From positions 1 through 34,104 of the forward strand of contig CANOMQ010000042.1 in NCBI GenBank assembly GCA_947567595.1: 34,104 bases of DNA. Direction: 5' to 3'. The number at the start of each line of letters is the position of its first letter. The first letter of the stretch is position 1. This DNA is from an uncultured Lachnospiraceae bacterium. Lineage in GTDB: Bacteria > Bacillota > Clostridia > Lachnospirales > Lachnospiraceae. The position numbers and the translations under genes are program-made. Positions 32,207 through 34,104 of this stretch are shown here, piece by piece. The notes beneath the pieces were generated by a model. That model was given only the letters and a program-made list of their open reading frames with translations, was not told the origin of the DNA and ran no database searches.

Positions 32207-33688
32207 ATGGCAAATTTTATTAAAATCAATGAAAACGATAATGTGGCAGTGGCGCTTGACGTCATTGCCGAAAACACCACGCTTGACGTGGCAGGCACGC
32301 AGGTGACGACGACGATGGAAATTCCGGCGGGACACAAGTTTGCGCTTGTGGATATGCCGGAGGCGACGCCGGTCATTAAGTACGGTTTCCGCATTGGAAA
32401 CACGACTGCCGCAGTGAAACAGGGTGAGTGGATTCACACGCACAATTTAAAGACAGGCTTGGGCGATTTGCTGGAGTATTCGTACGAGCCGGATTTTGCC
32501 GAGGAGAAGTTCACGGAGGACGCAACCTTTATGGGCTACAACCGTAAGAACGGCAAGGTGGGCGTGCGCAATGAGATTTGGATTATCCCGACGGTTGGCT
32601 GTGTCAACAATGTGGCGAGCAAGATTGCGGAGCTGTCAAAGGATTTGGTATGTGAAAATATCGAGGCAGTGTGCGCATTCCCGCACCCGTACGGCTGTTC
32701 ACAGATGGGAGACGATCAGGAGCATACAAGACAGATCCTTGCAAACCTGATTAACCACCCGAACGCAGGCGGCGTGCTTGTGCTGGGGCTTGGCTGTGAG
32801 AACAGCAATATTGACGTATTAAAGGGCTATATGGGCGAGATTGACACGGACAGGGTGAAGTTCCTCGTATCGCAGGAGAGCGACGACGAAATCGCGGAGG
32901 GTGTTGAGATTGTTAAGGAATTGGCAAAGTATGCTTCCCAGTTCAAGCGCGAGCCGATTAGCGTGTCAAAGCTTGTGATTGGCATGAAGTGCGGCGGCAG
33001 CGACGGATTTTCGGGTATTACGGCAAATCCGACGGTCGGACGTTTCTCGGATATTCTGATTAGCAAAAAGGGTACAACCATTCTGACAGAGGTGCCGGAA
33101 ATGTTTGGCGCGGAGACGATTTTGATGAACCGCTGTGCAAATGAGGAGCTGTTCAATAAGACGGTTGATTTGATTAATGACTTCAAGAATTATTTTAAGA
33201 GCCACAATCAGACCATTTACGAGAACCCTTCGCCGGGTAACAAGAAGGGCGGTATTTCCACGCTGGAGGACAAATCCCTTGGCTGTACGCAGAAGTCGGG
33301 CAGTGCGATTGTAAAGGGTGTTTTGGCATACGGCGAAATGGTGAGTACACCGGGCTTGAATTTGCTTAGCGCACCGGGAAATGATTTGGTGGCGGCGACG
33401 GCGCTTGCGGCGAGCGGGGCGCATATCGTACTCTTTACGACGGGGCGCGGCACACCGTTTGCGTGTCCGGTACCGACGATGAAGATTTCAAGCAACTCAA
33501 GGCTTGCGGGCAAGAAGGAGAACTGGATTGACTTTAACGCGGGCGTGGTTGCGGAAGGTGAAGACCTTGACACGGCAGGACAGCGGTTGTTTGACGAGGT
33601 TGTGGCGGTTGCTTCCGGCAAGGAAGTCAAGAGCGAGAAGGCTGGCTTCCATGACATGGCAATCTTTAAGCAGGGCGTAACACTGTAA
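32207..33688 (+). CDS. uxaA: Altronate dehydratase
   Basis: Cytosolic iron-dependent enzyme of 493 residues that dehydrates D-altronate to 2-keto-3-deoxygluconate. The N-terminal SAF-like domain (about 1-95, with GEWIHTHNLKTGLGD) joins the C-terminal UxaA catalytic region (FMGYNRKNGKVGVRNEI, HPYGCSQMGDD, LGLGCENSN, GMKCGGSDGFSGITANP). Cys residues in these motifs are likely metal ligands. It starts 17 bp after uxaB with AGAGGA before the ATG. A short stem (ACACTGTA/TACAGTGT, 33680-33707) spans its stop codon. Confidence 0.95.
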   Translation: MANFIKINENDNVAVALDVIAENTTLDVAGTQVTTTMEIPAGHKFALVDMPEATPVIKYGFRIGNTTAAVKQGEWIHTHNLKTGLGDLLEYSYEPDFAEEKFTEDATFMGYNRKNGKVGVRNEIWIIPTVGCVNNVASKIAELSKDLVCENIEAVCAFPHPYGCSQMGDDQEHTRQILANLINHPNAGGVLVLGLGCENSNIDVLKGYMGEIDTDRVKFLVSQESDDEIAEGVEIVKELAKYASQFKREPISVSKLVIGMKCGGSDGFSGITANPTVGRFSDILISKKGTTILTEVPEMFGAETILMNRCANEELFNKTVDLINDFKNYFKSHNQTIYENPSPGNKKGGISTLEDKSLGCTQKSGSAIVKGVLAYGEMVSTPGLNLLSAPGNDLVAATALAASGAHIVLFTTGRGTPFACPVPTMKISSNSRLAGKKENWIDFNAGVVAEGEDLDTAGQRLFDEVVAVASGKEVKSEKAGFHDMAIFKQGVTL

Positions 33689-33707
33689 TATTTTAAAAAT
33701 ACAGTGT
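33680..33707 (+). repeat. Intercistronic inverted repeat after uxaA
   Basis: ACACTGTA (33680-33687) and TACAGTGT (33700-33707) form an 8-bp stem with a 12-nt A/T loop over the uxaA stop. It lacks a T-tract, so it is more likely an mRNA processing or stability element than a terminator. Confidence 0.5.
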
Positions 33708-33756
33708 AACAGATATAAAATGATAACAAAAAGAGATAAAACGGAGGATTATTATC

Positions 33757-34104
33757 ATGGCAAAAAAAGTAGTTACAATGGGCGAAATTATGTTAAGACT
33801 TTCAACACCCAACAATGAGAAGTTCATTCAGGCGGACGAGTTTGACATCAACTATGGCGGCGGCGAGGCAAACGTTGCGGTTTCTCTTGCAAACTATGGA
33901 CATGAGGCAAGCTTTGTCACGGCAGTTCCTGACAATGAGCTTGGCGAGTGCGCAATCGCGGCTTTGAGAAAGTATGGCGTTGACACGAAGAACATTGCAA
34001 AGTGTGGAGAAAGACTTGGCATTTACTATTTGGAGTCAGGCTCTTCCATGAGACCTTCCAAGGTTGTATATGACAGGGCACATTCTTCCATCTCGACAGC
34101 TACG
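33757..34104 (+). CDS. kdgK: 2-keto-3-deoxygluconate kinase, partial (cut by the right edge)
   Basis: The first 116 codons of a PfkB/ribokinase-family sugar kinase (VTMGEIMLRLSTP, then the sugar-binding NYGGGEANVAVSLANYG). Such KdgK enzymes phosphorylate KDG to KDPG, the step after altronate dehydratase. GGAGGA lies 8 bp before ATG 33757. The catalytic GAGD motif and the ATP site lie outside the window, so substrate is inferred from context. A KDPG aldolase gene would be expected next. Confidence 0.88.
   Translation, partial: MAKKVVTMGEIMLRLSTPNNEKFIQADEFDINYGGGEANVAVSLANYGHEASFVTAVPDNELGECAIAALRKYGVDTKNIAKCGERLGIYYLESGSSMRPSKVVYDRAHSSISTAT

Noticed and set aside
1-34104. Insertion sequences, prophage, integrase or attachment sites
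   Set aside because: No transposase, integrase or phage gene was seen, and no target-site duplication flanks the decayed patch or the Uma2 and AAA-like genes.

Overview
The window looks like chromosome of a low-to-mid GC Clostridia member, most likely Lachnospiraceae. This is inferred from strong AGGAGG-type ribosome sites, sigma-A promoters, MalF/MalG-type sugar importers encoded without their ATPase, a CBS-domain manganese pyrophosphatase, and an alcohol acetyltransferase paired with a zinc-ribbon membrane protein. The genus cannot be named from sequence alone. No phage, transposase or CRISPR array was seen.

Layout. 27-2117: an EF-G-like GTPase, possibly cut by the left edge. 2154-4189 (minus): a histidine kinase and an OmpR-type response regulator. 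4413-4809: two unrecognised small proteins ending at a strong terminator. 5002-10747: an operon for an unusually large lipoprotein (Asp-box, apparently propeller-like half fused to a solute-binding half), two importer permeases and an HlyD/MacA-type adaptor. 10836-11719: a Uma2-family protein facing a small XRE regulator. 11888-13464: a decayed patch with three frame-broken genes. 13672-15667: the acetyltransferase and its zinc-ribbon membrane partner. 15884-22185: a lactose-type operon (binding protein, two permeases, GH2 beta-galactosidase), followed by the last 33 codons of a lost AraC-type regulator. 22350-22801 (minus): two small unknown genes. 22962-26224: pyrophosphatase and an AAA-like/PD-(D/E)XK protein. 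26293-26367 (minus): tRNA-Pro with anticodon AGG. 26482-28048: hflX with a structured leader. 28185-30557: a DUF3810-like protein with an HEXXH motif and an Mbeg1-like alpha/beta hydrolase. 30726-34104: uxaB, uxaA and the start of a KDG kinase gene, the galacturonate branch.

The most interesting candidate system is 2154-10747. Almost the same 21-bp element, two TTAGAGA half-sites 11 bp apart, lies upstream of the response-regulator gene (minus strand) and upstream of the lipoprotein operon (plus strand). In each case it ends 9-10 bp before a -10 box. This is the geometry expected of an OmpR/PhoB-family activator site. It ties the two-component pair to the lipoprotein-permease-adaptor operon as one predicted regulon. 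A different 11-bp tandem repeat lies beside it, pointing to the small-ORF pair. The second notable candidate is the hflX leader, which has a strong promoter, a 12-codon upstream ORF and a long compound hairpin with an anti-Shine-Dalgarno loop.
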